5,617 nucleotides of DNA from Euryarchaeota archaeon UBA52 (GCA_002505455.1 DAVB01000037.1:1-5617); one strand, 5' to 3'. Shown: positions 1 through 5,617, numbered from the stretch's first letter. Notes: generated by a model from the sequence alone, not told the origin. Numbers and translations are program-made.

Positions 1-717
1 AAATGGGCCCTTCACTTCCCGCTCGGGCTCCGGCTCCGGCTCGGGCTCCGGCTCGGGCTCGGGCTCCGGCTCCGGCTCCGGCTCTGGCTCGATAATGGCG
101 AACGAAGTTTTCGCTAGGAGCGTTTCATAGCCCCCATCGCCGAATAGCCTGATATCGTATGCACCTGGGCCTAGCTCTAATTCGAAAGTTAATGATCCAG
201 CAGGAATCAGGTCGTAATTCTGCTCCTGCGAGCCATTAAGATACAACCAGTCCACATAATCTGAGTCTTTTGCACCGGAATCGTATATCCCTACCCAAGA
301 GCGTTCCTTGCCACCGGATGCTACGAAGCCAACGCGAATTGGTTCGCCCTGCTCGAAGTTTTCATCGACCACAAGTGTCGCTGGCTGGCTTTGTGACTTC
401 TGAGCAGCAAAGGGGTTGCCTGCTACGGTTTCCACCGCAGAGCGAAGAGCGGTATTTTCCTCGCCGAGCAACTTGAGAATCTCCTCATAGGATATCCCTC
501 CCGTCCCATCGCTATCTAGGAGGCCGAAAACGGCTCTCAGAACAGGGTCCGGCGCATTCTGGCCCGTAGTCCTCGCGATGCCGTCCTTGAATTCGCCGAA
601 ATTGATATTCCCAGAACCATTTTTATCCATCTGCTTAAAGACGTCTGCGCCGCTGTAACCCATTGATTTCAGAGCCTTTCCAAGGCCTTCTAGCGCCCTC
701 TGCTCGAACGTCGCCAC
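1..717 (-). CDS. EF-hand calcium-binding protein with beta-rich domain and Glu-Pro repeat (partial, C-terminus missing)
   Basis: The frame is open from a stop at 760-762 to the left edge of the window; 239 codons are visible from GTG 717. Two canonical 12-residue EF-hand loops are readable: residues 31-42 (DKNGSGNINFGE) and 68-79 (DSDGTGGISYEE), each with acidic or polar ligands at positions 1, 3 and 5 and Glu at 12, so calcium binding is well supported. Residues about 112-209 look like a small beta-sandwich (VGIYDSG, LGPGAYDIRLF), of a kind found in exported or surface proteins. Then comes (Glu-Pro)11 at 210-231 and EREVKGPF, after which the window ends. GTG 717 is chosen because it gives a natural first helix (VATFEQRALEGLGKAL) and a weak TATA-like stretch lies about 28 bases upstream. 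TTG 741 and ATG 663 are alternatives. No signal peptide or membrane segment is visible, although Glu-Pro tracts often act as stiff spacers in surface proteins. The specific role is unknown. It lies 42 bases downstream of the GcvT-family gene on the same strand. Confidence 0.8.
   Translation of the reverse strand, partial: MATFEQRALEGLGKALKSMGYSGADVFKQMDKNGSGNINFGEFKDGIARTTGQNAPDPVLRAVFGLLDSDGTGGISYEEILKLLGEENTALRSAVETVAGNPFAAQKSQSQPATLVVDENFEQGEPIRVGFVASGGKERSWVGIYDSGAKDSDYVDWLYLNGSQEQNYDLIPAGSLTFELELGPGAYDIRLFGDGGYETLLAKTSFAIIEPEPEPEPEPEPEPEPEPEPEPEREVKGPF
25..90 (-). repeat. In-frame hexanucleotide repeat encoding (Glu-Pro)11
   Basis: Eleven tandem copies of a 6-base unit lie in the reading frame of the EF-hand gene. 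On the plus strand the unit reads CGGCTC or GGGCTC (one copy TGGCTC), which is GAG followed by CCG, CCC or CCA on the coding strand. Glu is always GAG, while the Pro third base varies from unit to unit. An acidic, proline-alternating tract of this kind forms an extended stiff linker. The copy number may vary between strains by slippage, and the tract is prone to assembly error. Confidence 0.95.
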
Positions 718-759
718 GCATACGGCTTCAAGGATGGCCAAATAGCCATTGCGCCGACT

Positions 760-1905
760 CTACAAGAATGGCGGCTGCACTATTTCAGCTGCGACGCGTC
801 GTCTCGGGCTTGTTTGGATGTAGACGACTTGCCCGGATTCGGGATTATCGATATACGCCATCCCGATGCCCATTCCGAGCGATGGGGAAGGGGCGCCGCT
901 CGTAATGTAGCCAATCAGGGAGTCATCATTCTCGCTACTATGGACCTGATGCCCAAGCCTAGGGGATGGTCCTCGAGAAATGCACCTCAGACCCGACCAA
1001 CGCGCGCTTCTGATCGCCCTTTTTTCCATGCCGGCCCTGCCGATGAAGTCATGATCGAGGGAGAGCCCGAATGGCACGTTTGATTCCAGGGTCCCTCTGG
1101 CAAGGAAATTCTCTGGGAGGCCCTCGGAGGGGGGCTCGCCCAGGCCGGGCCAAAGGAAATCCTGCCCGGATAGAAGATACCCCTTCTCGAGTCTAAGTGT
1201 GTCTCTAGCGCCCAGTCCCACAGGGACGATCCCCGAATCTGCCCCTGCCCCCATTATGGCATTCCAAAGCCCAGGGGCGTCCTCATCGTCAACGAATATC
1301 TCCACTCCAGCCTCGCCCGTATATCCCGTGCCCTGAATCCATCCCTCGATACCAAGGTCATTCGCCGGGATGTTTCTGCACTTGAAGCGACCGGGGTAGC
1401 CATCTCTGCCGAATACCGTTGAGGTGATGGAGGGAGCTGCAGGGCCTTGCAGAGCTAGTATGCTAGTTCCTCTCGATCTATCGATGAGGCGGATTGTCGC
1501 GTCGTCTGGGAGGAGAGGTTTGAGCCAGTCTCGCATTACTTCAATCATGGACGCATTCGGAACGCCGTGAATTCGGTCATCTGCCTCAACGGCAAATATC
1601 ATGTCGTCGATAATTTGGCCATCGTTGTCCAAGAAGTGGGTATATCCGCATCTGCCGGGGGCGAACTTAGACACGTCCTGCGTGGATACCGAAGAGAGCC
1701 AGTCACGGGCACCCTTGCCCTCGAAGGTGAAGAAACCCATGTGGGAGACATCGAATAGGCCTGCATTTGTACGGCATGCGAGATGCTCGGAACGTATCGA
1801 GGAGTACTGTATCGGCAGTTCGAATCCATGAAAATCGACCATCGTCGCCCCTGCCTCAAGATGGTTGCGATAGAGGGCTGTGCGTGTGGGGCCGGCGTTA
1901 GCCAT
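760..1905 (-). CDS. gcvT: GcvT-family aminomethyltransferase (glycine cleavage T-protein-like)
   Basis: T-protein uses tetrahydrofolate to take the aminomethyl carbon from lipoyl-H-protein, giving 5,10-methylene-THF and ammonia in glycine catabolism in the cytoplasm. The 381-residue product has the usual family length and the hallmarks in order: MVDFHGFELPIQYSSI (22-37), AGLFDVSHMG (48-57), YTHFLDNDGQIIDDMIF (88-104, with the Asp pair D100-D101 at the conserved catalytic position), ILALQGP (149-155), GTGYTGEAGVE (192-202), GLGARDTLRLEKGY (230-243), and near the C-terminus GYITSGAPSPSLG and AAEIVQPPF. ATG 1905 is chosen because family proteins begin close to the LYxxHxxxGA motif. The frame stays open up to ATG 2007, but the extra 34 residues do not look like family sequence and overlap an A/T-rich probable promoter. 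No gcvH or gcvP is visible, so a related folate-dependent methyltransferase or demethylase remains possible. The gene ends in TAG, and the EF-hand gene follows in the same frame. Confidence 0.88.
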   Translation of the reverse strand: MANAGPTRTALYRNHLEAGATMVDFHGFELPIQYSSIRSEHLACRTNAGLFDVSHMGFFTFEGKGARDWLSSVSTQDVSKFAPGRCGYTHFLDNDGQIIDDMIFAVEADDRIHGVPNASMIEVMRDWLKPLLPDDATIRLIDRSRGTSILALQGPAAPSITSTVFGRDGYPGRFKCRNIPANDLGIEGWIQGTGYTGEAGVEIFVDDEDAPGLWNAIMGAGADSGIVPVGLGARDTLRLEKGYLLSGQDFLWPGLGEPPSEGLPENFLARGTLESNVPFGLSLDHDFIGRAGMEKRAIRSARWSGLRCISRGPSPRLGHQVHSSENDDSLIGYITSGAPSPSLGMGIGMAYIDNPESGQVVYIQTSPRRRVAAEIVQPPFL

Positions 1906-1975
1906 GCACACGACTGCAGGAACAGGCACATCAAGAACTCGGCCGGAGGTCTCTGACGATGCTGCTTTTTTTGGA

Positions 1976-1985
1976 TTATAATTAT
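1976..1985 (-). promoter_or_regulatory. Candidate TATA box for gcvT-like gene
   Basis: On the minus strand this reads ATAATTATAA, the best TATA-like stretch upstream of the aminomethyltransferase gene. Transcription starting about 26 bases downstream, near 1953, would leave a leader of roughly 48 bases before ATG 1905. It also argues against the upstream ATG 2007, which would lie before this promoter. Assigned by position and composition only. Confidence 0.4.
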
Positions 1986-2131
1986 CTACAATCAATTCAA
2001 TGTCCACTCATGCCTACGATTCAGATAACGTCTAAGACTCCTTACCTTTTGTATTGGAAGTTGGTTTTCATGGGGGTTCTTCGCGATACGATTCGTCCCG
2101 AGCCGATCAGCGTAGAGGGGGATCCTGGAAT

Positions 2132-2141
2132 GAAAATTATG
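2132..2141 (+). promoter_or_regulatory. Alternative TATA-like element upstream of tfb
   Basis: The sequence GAAAATTATG is A/T-rich within a mixed stretch. It would place a transcription start near 2163, giving a short leader before ATG 2190 or 2211. It competes with the element at 2179-2186, and the sequence alone cannot decide between them. Confidence 0.25.
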
Positions 2142-2178
2142 ATCTTCGATGAATCGTGTATGAACGATTAAGACGAAC

Positions 2179-2186
2179 TTTGATAA
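2179..2186 (+). promoter_or_regulatory. Candidate TATA box for a leaderless tfb transcript
   Basis: TTTGATAA resembles the archaeal TATA consensus and is centred about 28 bases before ATG 2211, the expected distance if transcription begins at or next to that start codon. This spacing is one reason for choosing ATG 2211 over ATG 2190. No Shine-Dalgarno sequence is suitably spaced for either start. Confidence 0.4.
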
Positions 2187-2210
2187 GGAATGTTTCATAC
2201 TATACAACCA

Positions 2211-3200
2211 ATGGTTGAGAAGACTGGTCATGGACGAGGCGCTAACCGCCAGCGCACCGTTGAAATCGGAACTAGATCGCGGTCAGATAGGGCTCGTGGA
2301 ACTGAATCCGTCTCGGAACCGTGCAACCTGTGTGGGTCAGTGGACTGGGAGACCGACGACATCAGGGGTGAGACGACCTGCGCCACATGCGGCTACGTTG
2401 CTGCTCAGAACATGATAGACCCGGGTGCGGAGTGGACGAACCATTCCGGGGGGGACGACCGTTCCAGAGTCGGCGCGCCGACAAGGATCGATCTCTCTGA
2501 CAAGGGGCTCAACACCTCAATCGATCGAAGGGACATCAGTGCGGGGAAGCACGGTATGACCGCGAGGCAGGCGAGAGAGTGGAGGAGACGCCAGGTGATC
2601 GATCAGCGAAGCAAGACCCGTGACAGCAGAAGCAGGAATCTCAGCCAGGCCATGCAATTCATCAAGAATCATGGAGGGCTGCCGCCACAAATACAGCAAC
2701 AAGCAGCAGGCCTGTACAGAAAATCCGTAGAGAGCGGTCTTGTCACGGGGAGGTCCATCAGGGGCGTGTCTGCAGCATGCGTCTACGTGGCTGCGAGAGA
2801 GGCCAGGATACCGAGGAAGATAGACGATATCGCATCGGCTTTTGACATGTCCACCGAGGTCGAGAAGAAGGAGCTGAAGAGGACCATACGACTCGTCGCG
2901 AGGACGCTCGGCGCCCATCACGTCACGGGGCCCGAGGAGTATCTGGAAAAGTTCCACTCGGACCTGGGGCTGCCAGCGCCCATCCTTGGGGCGGTCCGCG
3001 AGCTTTGGAACAGGGTACAGGATCAGTACGCATGGCAGGGCAAGAAGCCCTCTGGGATAGCTGGCGTGCTACTCTACCATGCGTCGCAGAACAGCGATTC
3101 ACCACGCACTCAGAGCGAGGTCTGCAAGGTATCCGGAATCAGCGAGGTCACCCTGAGGGGGCTTCTGAAGCAGCTCAACAGCATGCTAGAGACAAGATGA
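2211..3200 (+). CDS. tfb: Transcription initiation factor B (TFB/TFIIB family)
   Basis: TFB binds the TBP-TATA complex, contacts the BRE, and recruits RNA polymerase through its N-terminal ribbon and B-reader. From ATG 2211 the protein has 329 residues, close to the usual 300-340. A zinc ribbon (CNLC...CATC, residues 38-60) has spacing CX2C-X15-CX2C. It is followed by the B-reader/linker (DPGAEWTNHSGGDD, GAPTRIDLSDKGLNTSI, about 70-104), a basic linker, cyclin fold 1 beginning near RNLSQAMQFI (about 142-234), and cyclin fold 2 from about YLEKFHSDLGL to the C-terminus (about 244-326). Roughly 37 Arg-rich residues precede the zinc ribbon, a longer N-terminal tail than in many TFBs. ATG 2190 in the same frame would add seven residues from A/T-rich sequence (FHTIQP); I prefer 2211 because of the TATA spacing. 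Archaea often carry several TFB paralogues, so whether this is the housekeeping copy is not known. Confidence 0.95.
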   Translation: MVEKTGHGRGANRQRTVEIGTRSRSDRARGTESVSEPCNLCGSVDWETDDIRGETTCATCGYVAAQNMIDPGAEWTNHSGGDDRSRVGAPTRIDLSDKGLNTSIDRRDISAGKHGMTARQAREWRRRQVIDQRSKTRDSRSRNLSQAMQFIKNHGGLPPQIQQQAAGLYRKSVESGLVTGRSIRGVSAACVYVAAREARIPRKIDDIASAFDMSTEVEKKELKRTIRLVARTLGAHHVTGPEEYLEKFHSDLGLPAPILGAVRELWNRVQDQYAWQGKKPSGIAGVLLYHASQNSDSPRTQSEVCKVSGISEVTLRGLLKQLNSMLETR

Positions 3201-3253
3201 TGGCTCCCATCGGAATCAAATAGGGTGCCTCTGTGGCACTCGCTGAGTATCAC

Positions 3254-4138
3254 ATGGGAAACAAGATCATCTGGATGACTGGGCTCTCAGGGGCTGGCAA
3301 GACTACGATCGCTATGGCCGCGTCTAAGCGATATGGATGCGAGGTTCTCGACGGGGACACGATACGGGACTTCTTCCAGAACAGGGACTTCAGCAAAGAG
3401 GGGCGTGAGCGTCACCTCCTTGGAGTGGCGAAGATGGCCAAGATGATCTCCAAGCACACGTCCGTCATATGCTCGTTCATAACGCCGTATGAGGGAACTC
3501 GTGAGAAGATCCTCGAGATCCTCCCCGAGGGGTCGGTCATGGTCCATGTGTCCACCTCCCTCGAAGTGTGCGAGGAGCGTGACGTCAAGGGCCTGTACGC
3601 CAAGGCCAGATCCGGGGAGATACAGAATTTCACAGGGATATCGGACCCATTCGAGCATCCCGCATGCGCGCACATGACGATGGAGTCATCAGGGGAAGCG
3701 GGATACGGCGTGGATGACATGGTCGACATGCTCGCGCCCCTCTTCGAGAGGCCGAAGGCTGTTCTGCTGCCGGGCAGGTGGCAGCCCCTCCATGTCGGTC
3801 ACGAGTGGCTGATACAGAGGGAGCTCGATCAGGGCAAGAAAGTGGTCGTGGGCATACGAGACACGCCGGTGTCCGACTCTGACCCGTTCTCCACCGATGT
3901 GAGGAGGAGGATGATCGAGCACAGATACGCCGACGAGGACGTCGAGGCTTGGGTCATGCCGGACATCGAGGCCATATCGTACGGCCGCAAGGTAGGATAC
4001 GAGGTGCGCGAGGCTGATGACATCCCCCCTGAGATATTCGCGGTATCGGCGACCGGGGTTCGCGGCGGCAACAAGGCGAACGTCTCGGAGAGGGTCATGG
4101 AGTTCATGATCGAGGAAGGAATCTGGGACGGCGAGTGA
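3254..4138 (+). CDS. Adenylylsulfate kinase-like domain fused to HxGH nucleotidyltransferase domain
   Basis: Two domains in 294 residues (from ATG 3254). The N-terminal half resembles APS kinase (CysC), which phosphorylates adenylylsulfate to PAPS with ATP: P-loop GLSGAGKTT (10-18), LDGD (32-35), SFITPYEGTRE (74-84), EVCEERDVKGLYAKARSGEI (104-123) and FTGISDPFEHP (126-136). Residues about 167-294 form a separate nucleotidyltransferase-like domain with GRWQPLHVGHEWLI (174-187, HxGH) and SATGVR (265-270, resembling the ISxTxxR motif), closest in style to NMN adenylyltransferase/cytidylyltransferase folds rather than to ATP sulfurylase. The kinase part differs from typical CysC at some substrate-side positions: DGDTIR rather than DGDNVR, and RERHLLG where ENIRRIG is usual. 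The substrate is therefore uncertain. GTG 3233 would add seven residues; ATG 3254 matches CysC N-termini better. The gene starts 53 bases after tfb, possibly in one transcript, and faces cysQ. Family assignment is strong; the fused domain's reaction is unknown. Confidence 0.88.
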   Translation: MGNKIIWMTGLSGAGKTTIAMAASKRYGCEVLDGDTIRDFFQNRDFSKEGRERHLLGVAKMAKMISKHTSVICSFITPYEGTREKILEILPEGSVMVHVSTSLEVCEERDVKGLYAKARSGEIQNFTGISDPFEHPACAHMTMESSGEAGYGVDDMVDMLAPLFERPKAVLLPGRWQPLHVGHEWLIQRELDQGKKVVVGIRDTPVSDSDPFSTDVRRRMIEHRYADEDVEAWVMPDIEAISYGRKVGYEVREADDIPPEIFAVSATGVRGGNKANVSERVMEFMIEEGIWDGE

Positions 4139-4148
4139 ATACGCAGCA

Positions 4149-4949
4149 CTAGACCTGGTGCTCGATCCAGAGATTTACCCATTTCCCGCCGGAAGTGGCC
4201 AAGAACCACGGATTGAGGATGTCCTCCACGAGGTCGTAGTCGAGTTCTGCCCCATCGGGGCCAAGGAGGCTGCCTCCAGCGGCGTTGAGGACCGCGTGGG
4301 CGGCTGCGGTGTCCCAGCATGATGTGGTGCCGAACCTCGGAGCCATGTCTGCCGATCCCTCTGCGACCCTGCAGATCTTCATGGAGGATCCCACACCCTC
4401 GAAGACGTGCTCTCCGACCGCCTCGGCGAAAGCGCGGTCTTTGGGCGATGCGTGAGAGACGCTCCCAACGATGAGGGGGGCGCTGTTGTTCGTTCCTGCT
4501 GATATCCCCCCTATTCCGCCTGCATCCTGTCGCATAGCGCCAATTCCCTGCCCTCCGAACCATGTTATGCCAAACTCAGGTGCGTGTACGACGCCGAGTA
4601 TCGGGCTCCAGCGAGAGTTGTCTCGCCTCTCCATGAGAGCGATATTGACCGTGTACATGCCATTGCCGCGGATGAACTCCTTGGTTCCATCGAGCGGATC
4701 GACCAAGAAGCATAGTTCGCTGCTCAGGGGATCGCCGGCGGAGCCCTCCTCGGAGAGAATGGGGGTCTCGGGATGTATCTTGGACAATGCCTCCTCGATG
4801 ATTTGGTGGGCCCGTAAATCGGCAACTGTGACAGGAGAGCCGTCCCCTTTTAATTCAAATTCTTCCGGTTTGAAGGATTCTCGCACGCTCATTATCTCAG
4901 AGCCCGCCTTCTGGGCAACTATGCATATTCTTAGTGCCAAATCGTCCAT
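4149..4949 (-). CDS. cysQ: 3'(2'),5'-bisphosphate nucleotidase, CysQ/inositol monophosphatase family
   Basis: CysQ hydrolyses the 3'-phosphate of PAP (and PAPS), giving AMP and relieving PAP inhibition of sulfotransferases and RNases; it is a Mg-dependent, lithium-sensitive cytoplasmic enzyme. The 266-residue protein has full family length and all metal-site motifs: SPVTVAD (38-44), PILSEEG (63-69, first metal-binding Glu), DPLDGTKEFIRGNGMYTVNIAL (84-105; D84 and D87 ligands, with the CysQ-specific KEF after DGT), and WDTAAAHAVLNAAGG (212-226, metal ligand D213). The DGTKEF signature separates CysQ from inositol- or fructose-bisphosphatases, although some family members are promiscuous. The gene ends 10 bases from the stop of the convergent APS kinase-like gene, which makes a functional pairing (PAPS made, PAP removed) plausible. 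ATG 4949 is the natural start; a weak TATA-like AATAACA lies about 28 bases upstream. Confidence 0.92.
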   Translation of the reverse strand: MDDLALRICIVAQKAGSEIMSVRESFKPEEFELKGDGSPVTVADLRAHQIIEEALSKIHPETPILSEEGSAGDPLSSELCFLVDPLDGTKEFIRGNGMYTVNIALMERRDNSRWSPILGVVHAPEFGITWFGGQGIGAMRQDAGGIGGISAGTNNSAPLIVGSVSHASPKDRAFAEAVGEHVFEGVGSSMKICRVAEGSADMAPRFGTTSCWDTAAAHAVLNAAGGSLLGPDGAELDYDLVEDILNPWFLATSGGKWVNLWIEHQV

Positions 4950-5020
4950 GAGGCATGCCAGGAGCGGGAAACGTGTTATTCTTGTGGAACAGTGATAATC
5001 AGCAATAGCGGCCCCATAAC
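4950..5020. promoter_or_regulatory. Short divergent promoter region between cysQ and the ligase gene
   Basis: Only 71 bases separate the divergent starts. On the minus strand AATAACA (4975-4981) is centred about 28 bases before ATG 4949. On the plus strand TGATAATC (4993-5000) is centred about 25 bases before ATG 5021. Both are compatible with back-to-back promoters making leaderless transcripts. No Shine-Dalgarno sequence is seen on either side. The elements are weak matches judged by eye. Confidence 0.35.
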
Positions 5021-5617
5021 ATGGGTGGAGACCCTCACTTCATACAAAGGATCTCCGAAAACATCCATGATTTGTGCGATGAGGACTATGCAACATTCGC
5101 CTTCAAAGAAGGGGATATTCGATGGAAATGGCGGGATCTAGAGCTTAATTCCAACTGGGTTAGGAATGAATTATCGGATCTCCAAAGAGGTATTGTGTTG
5201 ATTTTTCTCAGAGATATGCGGATGATCCATGCATCGTTATTCGGAGCTTTACTCTCAGGATTTATTCCATCAATCATGCCCTGCACATCTCCAAAACAAG
5301 ACTCAGGAGCATACTGGAAATCCCACAATGAGCTTCTAGCGCGAATTGGACCAATTGCTATTCTCACGGTACAAGAGGTGCACTCGGAAATGGTCGATGC
5401 AGGTATGATTCTAGATAATATCAAGCTGATTGAAATCGATATGATGGAACCTATTGAAAGAGAGTTTTCGAGTTATTCCTCTGCTTCCGGGGATATCGCA
5501 TTGTTACAACACAGCAGCGGTACAACGGGTCTGAAGAAAGGAGTATCACTCACCAATAAGGCGGTTGCTCTCCATTCAGAGCGCTATGGTTCTGCTTTAG
5601 CAATCGGTAAGGGAGAT
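5021..5617 (+). CDS. ANL-superfamily adenylate-forming enzyme, N-terminal part (partial)
   Basis: The frame from ATG 5021 is open for 199 codons to the right edge, so only the N-terminal portion is present; full ANL enzymes are usually 450-600 residues. The defining feature is the AMP-binding P-loop LLQHSSGTTGLKKGVSLTN at residues 161-179 (A3-type motif). It is preceded by an N-terminal region typical of acyl-CoA synthetases, with YATFAFKEGDIRWKWRDLEL (24-43) resembling the early ATP-grasping segment and LRDMRMIHASLFGALLSGFIPSIMP (63-87) the segment where such enzymes typically read GN-x-xEF-x-A-x-lG-x-x-G-x-x-x-x-P. These enzymes activate a carboxylic acid as acyl-AMP and then transfer it to CoA or a carrier protein. 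The substrate cannot be told because the specificity pocket and C-terminal domain are outside the window. Base composition is distinctly more A/T-rich than in the neighbouring genes (74 of 180 bases G or C in 5101-5280), which suggests a different origin. Confidence 0.85.
   Translation, partial: MGGDPHFIQRISENIHDLCDEDYATFAFKEGDIRWKWRDLELNSNWVRNELSDLQRGIVLIFLRDMRMIHASLFGALLSGFIPSIMPCTSPKQDSGAYWKSHNELLARIGPIAILTVQEVHSEMVDAGMILDNIKLIEIDMMEPIEREFSSYSSASGDIALLQHSSGTTGLKKGVSLTNKAVALHSERYGSALAIGKGD

Larger units (their letters stand above)
1906..2210. other. Divergent intergenic region between gcvT-like gene and tfb
   Basis: About 300 bases separate the two divergent starts. The region is lower in G+C than the flanking genes (28 of 60 bases G or C in 2041-2100). 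It contains overlapping short open frames on both strands (for example 1959-2171 plus, 1992-2231 minus), but their translations show no recognisable motif and they overlap each other, so I do not call genes. No tRNA-like cloverleaf was found. The region most likely carries promoters for both genes; the candidates are listed separately. Confidence 0.6.

Noticed and set aside
1906..2007. 34-residue N-terminal extension of the GcvT-like protein from ATG 2007
   Set aside because: It contains no family sequence, runs through the A/T-rich probable promoter, and ATG 1905 gives a normal family N-terminus.
2088..2157. Inverted repeat ACGATTC / GAATCGT in the tfb upstream region as an operator
   Set aside because: The arms are only 7 bases and about 57 bases apart, which is expected by chance.
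1959..2231. Short overlapping open frames on both strands in the intergenic region
   Set aside because: They overlap one another and the divergent promoters, have no recognisable motif, and have no convincing start signal.
3428..4138. C-terminal domain of the fusion as an ATP sulfurylase
   Set aside because: The HxGH context (GRWQPLHVGHE) and the small size fit NMN adenylyltransferase/cytidylyltransferase-like domains; the usual sulfurylase QxRNPxHxxHE motif is absent.
3829..4563. 244-codon minus-strand frame across the kinase-like gene and cysQ 3' ends
   Set aside because: Arg-rich, low-complexity translation overlapping two strong genes; a by-product of high G+C coding sequence.
4471..4995. 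174-codon plus-strand frame opposite cysQ
   Set aside because: It lies almost wholly antisense to a well-supported CysQ gene and its translation has no recognisable domain.
5086..5424. 112-codon minus-strand frame opposite the ligase
   Set aside because: Antisense to an ANL coding frame carrying a clear P-loop; no domain of its own.

Overview
The window looks archaeal. It encodes a full-length transcription factor B (TFB: zinc ribbon plus two cyclin folds), its genes are compact, and several start codons have an A/T-rich TATA-like element about 25-29 bases upstream with no Shine-Dalgarno sequence. The gene mix (TFB, GcvT-family protein, CysC and CysQ homologues, EF-hand protein with a Glu-Pro spacer, ANL ligase) fits a marine Thermoplasmatota-type euryarchaeon such as the Poseidoniia. 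That lineage is an inference from style and content and has not been checked by a search.

Left part (1-1905, minus strand): a GcvT-family aminomethyltransferase (760-1905) is followed after 42 bases, in the same reading frame, by a gene that runs off the left edge (1-717). That gene encodes two canonical EF-hands, a predicted beta-rich domain and an uninterrupted (Glu-Pro)11 tract. Bases 1906-2210 are a divergent intergenic region with candidate promoters and no convincing gene.

Middle (2211-4138, plus strand): tfb is followed by a two-domain protein with an adenylylsulfate (APS) kinase-like domain and a C-terminal HxGH nucleotidyltransferase-like domain. It converges, with only 10 bases between the stop codons, on a minus-strand CysQ-type phosphatase (4149-4949). 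The kinase-like half would make PAPS (or a related phosphorylated nucleotide) and CysQ would remove PAP, so the two plausibly belong to one sulfonucleotide pathway. No ATP sulfurylase or PAPS reductase is visible here.

Right edge (5021-5617, plus strand): the N-terminal 199 codons of an ANL-superfamily adenylate-forming enzyme start divergently from cysQ. Its base composition is clearly lower in G+C than that of its neighbours, which suggests transfer or the edge of an accessory cluster.

The points most worth a second look are the kinase-nucleotidyltransferase fusion with altered kinase residues, the EF-hand/Glu-Pro protein, and the composition shift at the ligase. I found no CRISPR array, tRNA, rRNA or insertion sequence.
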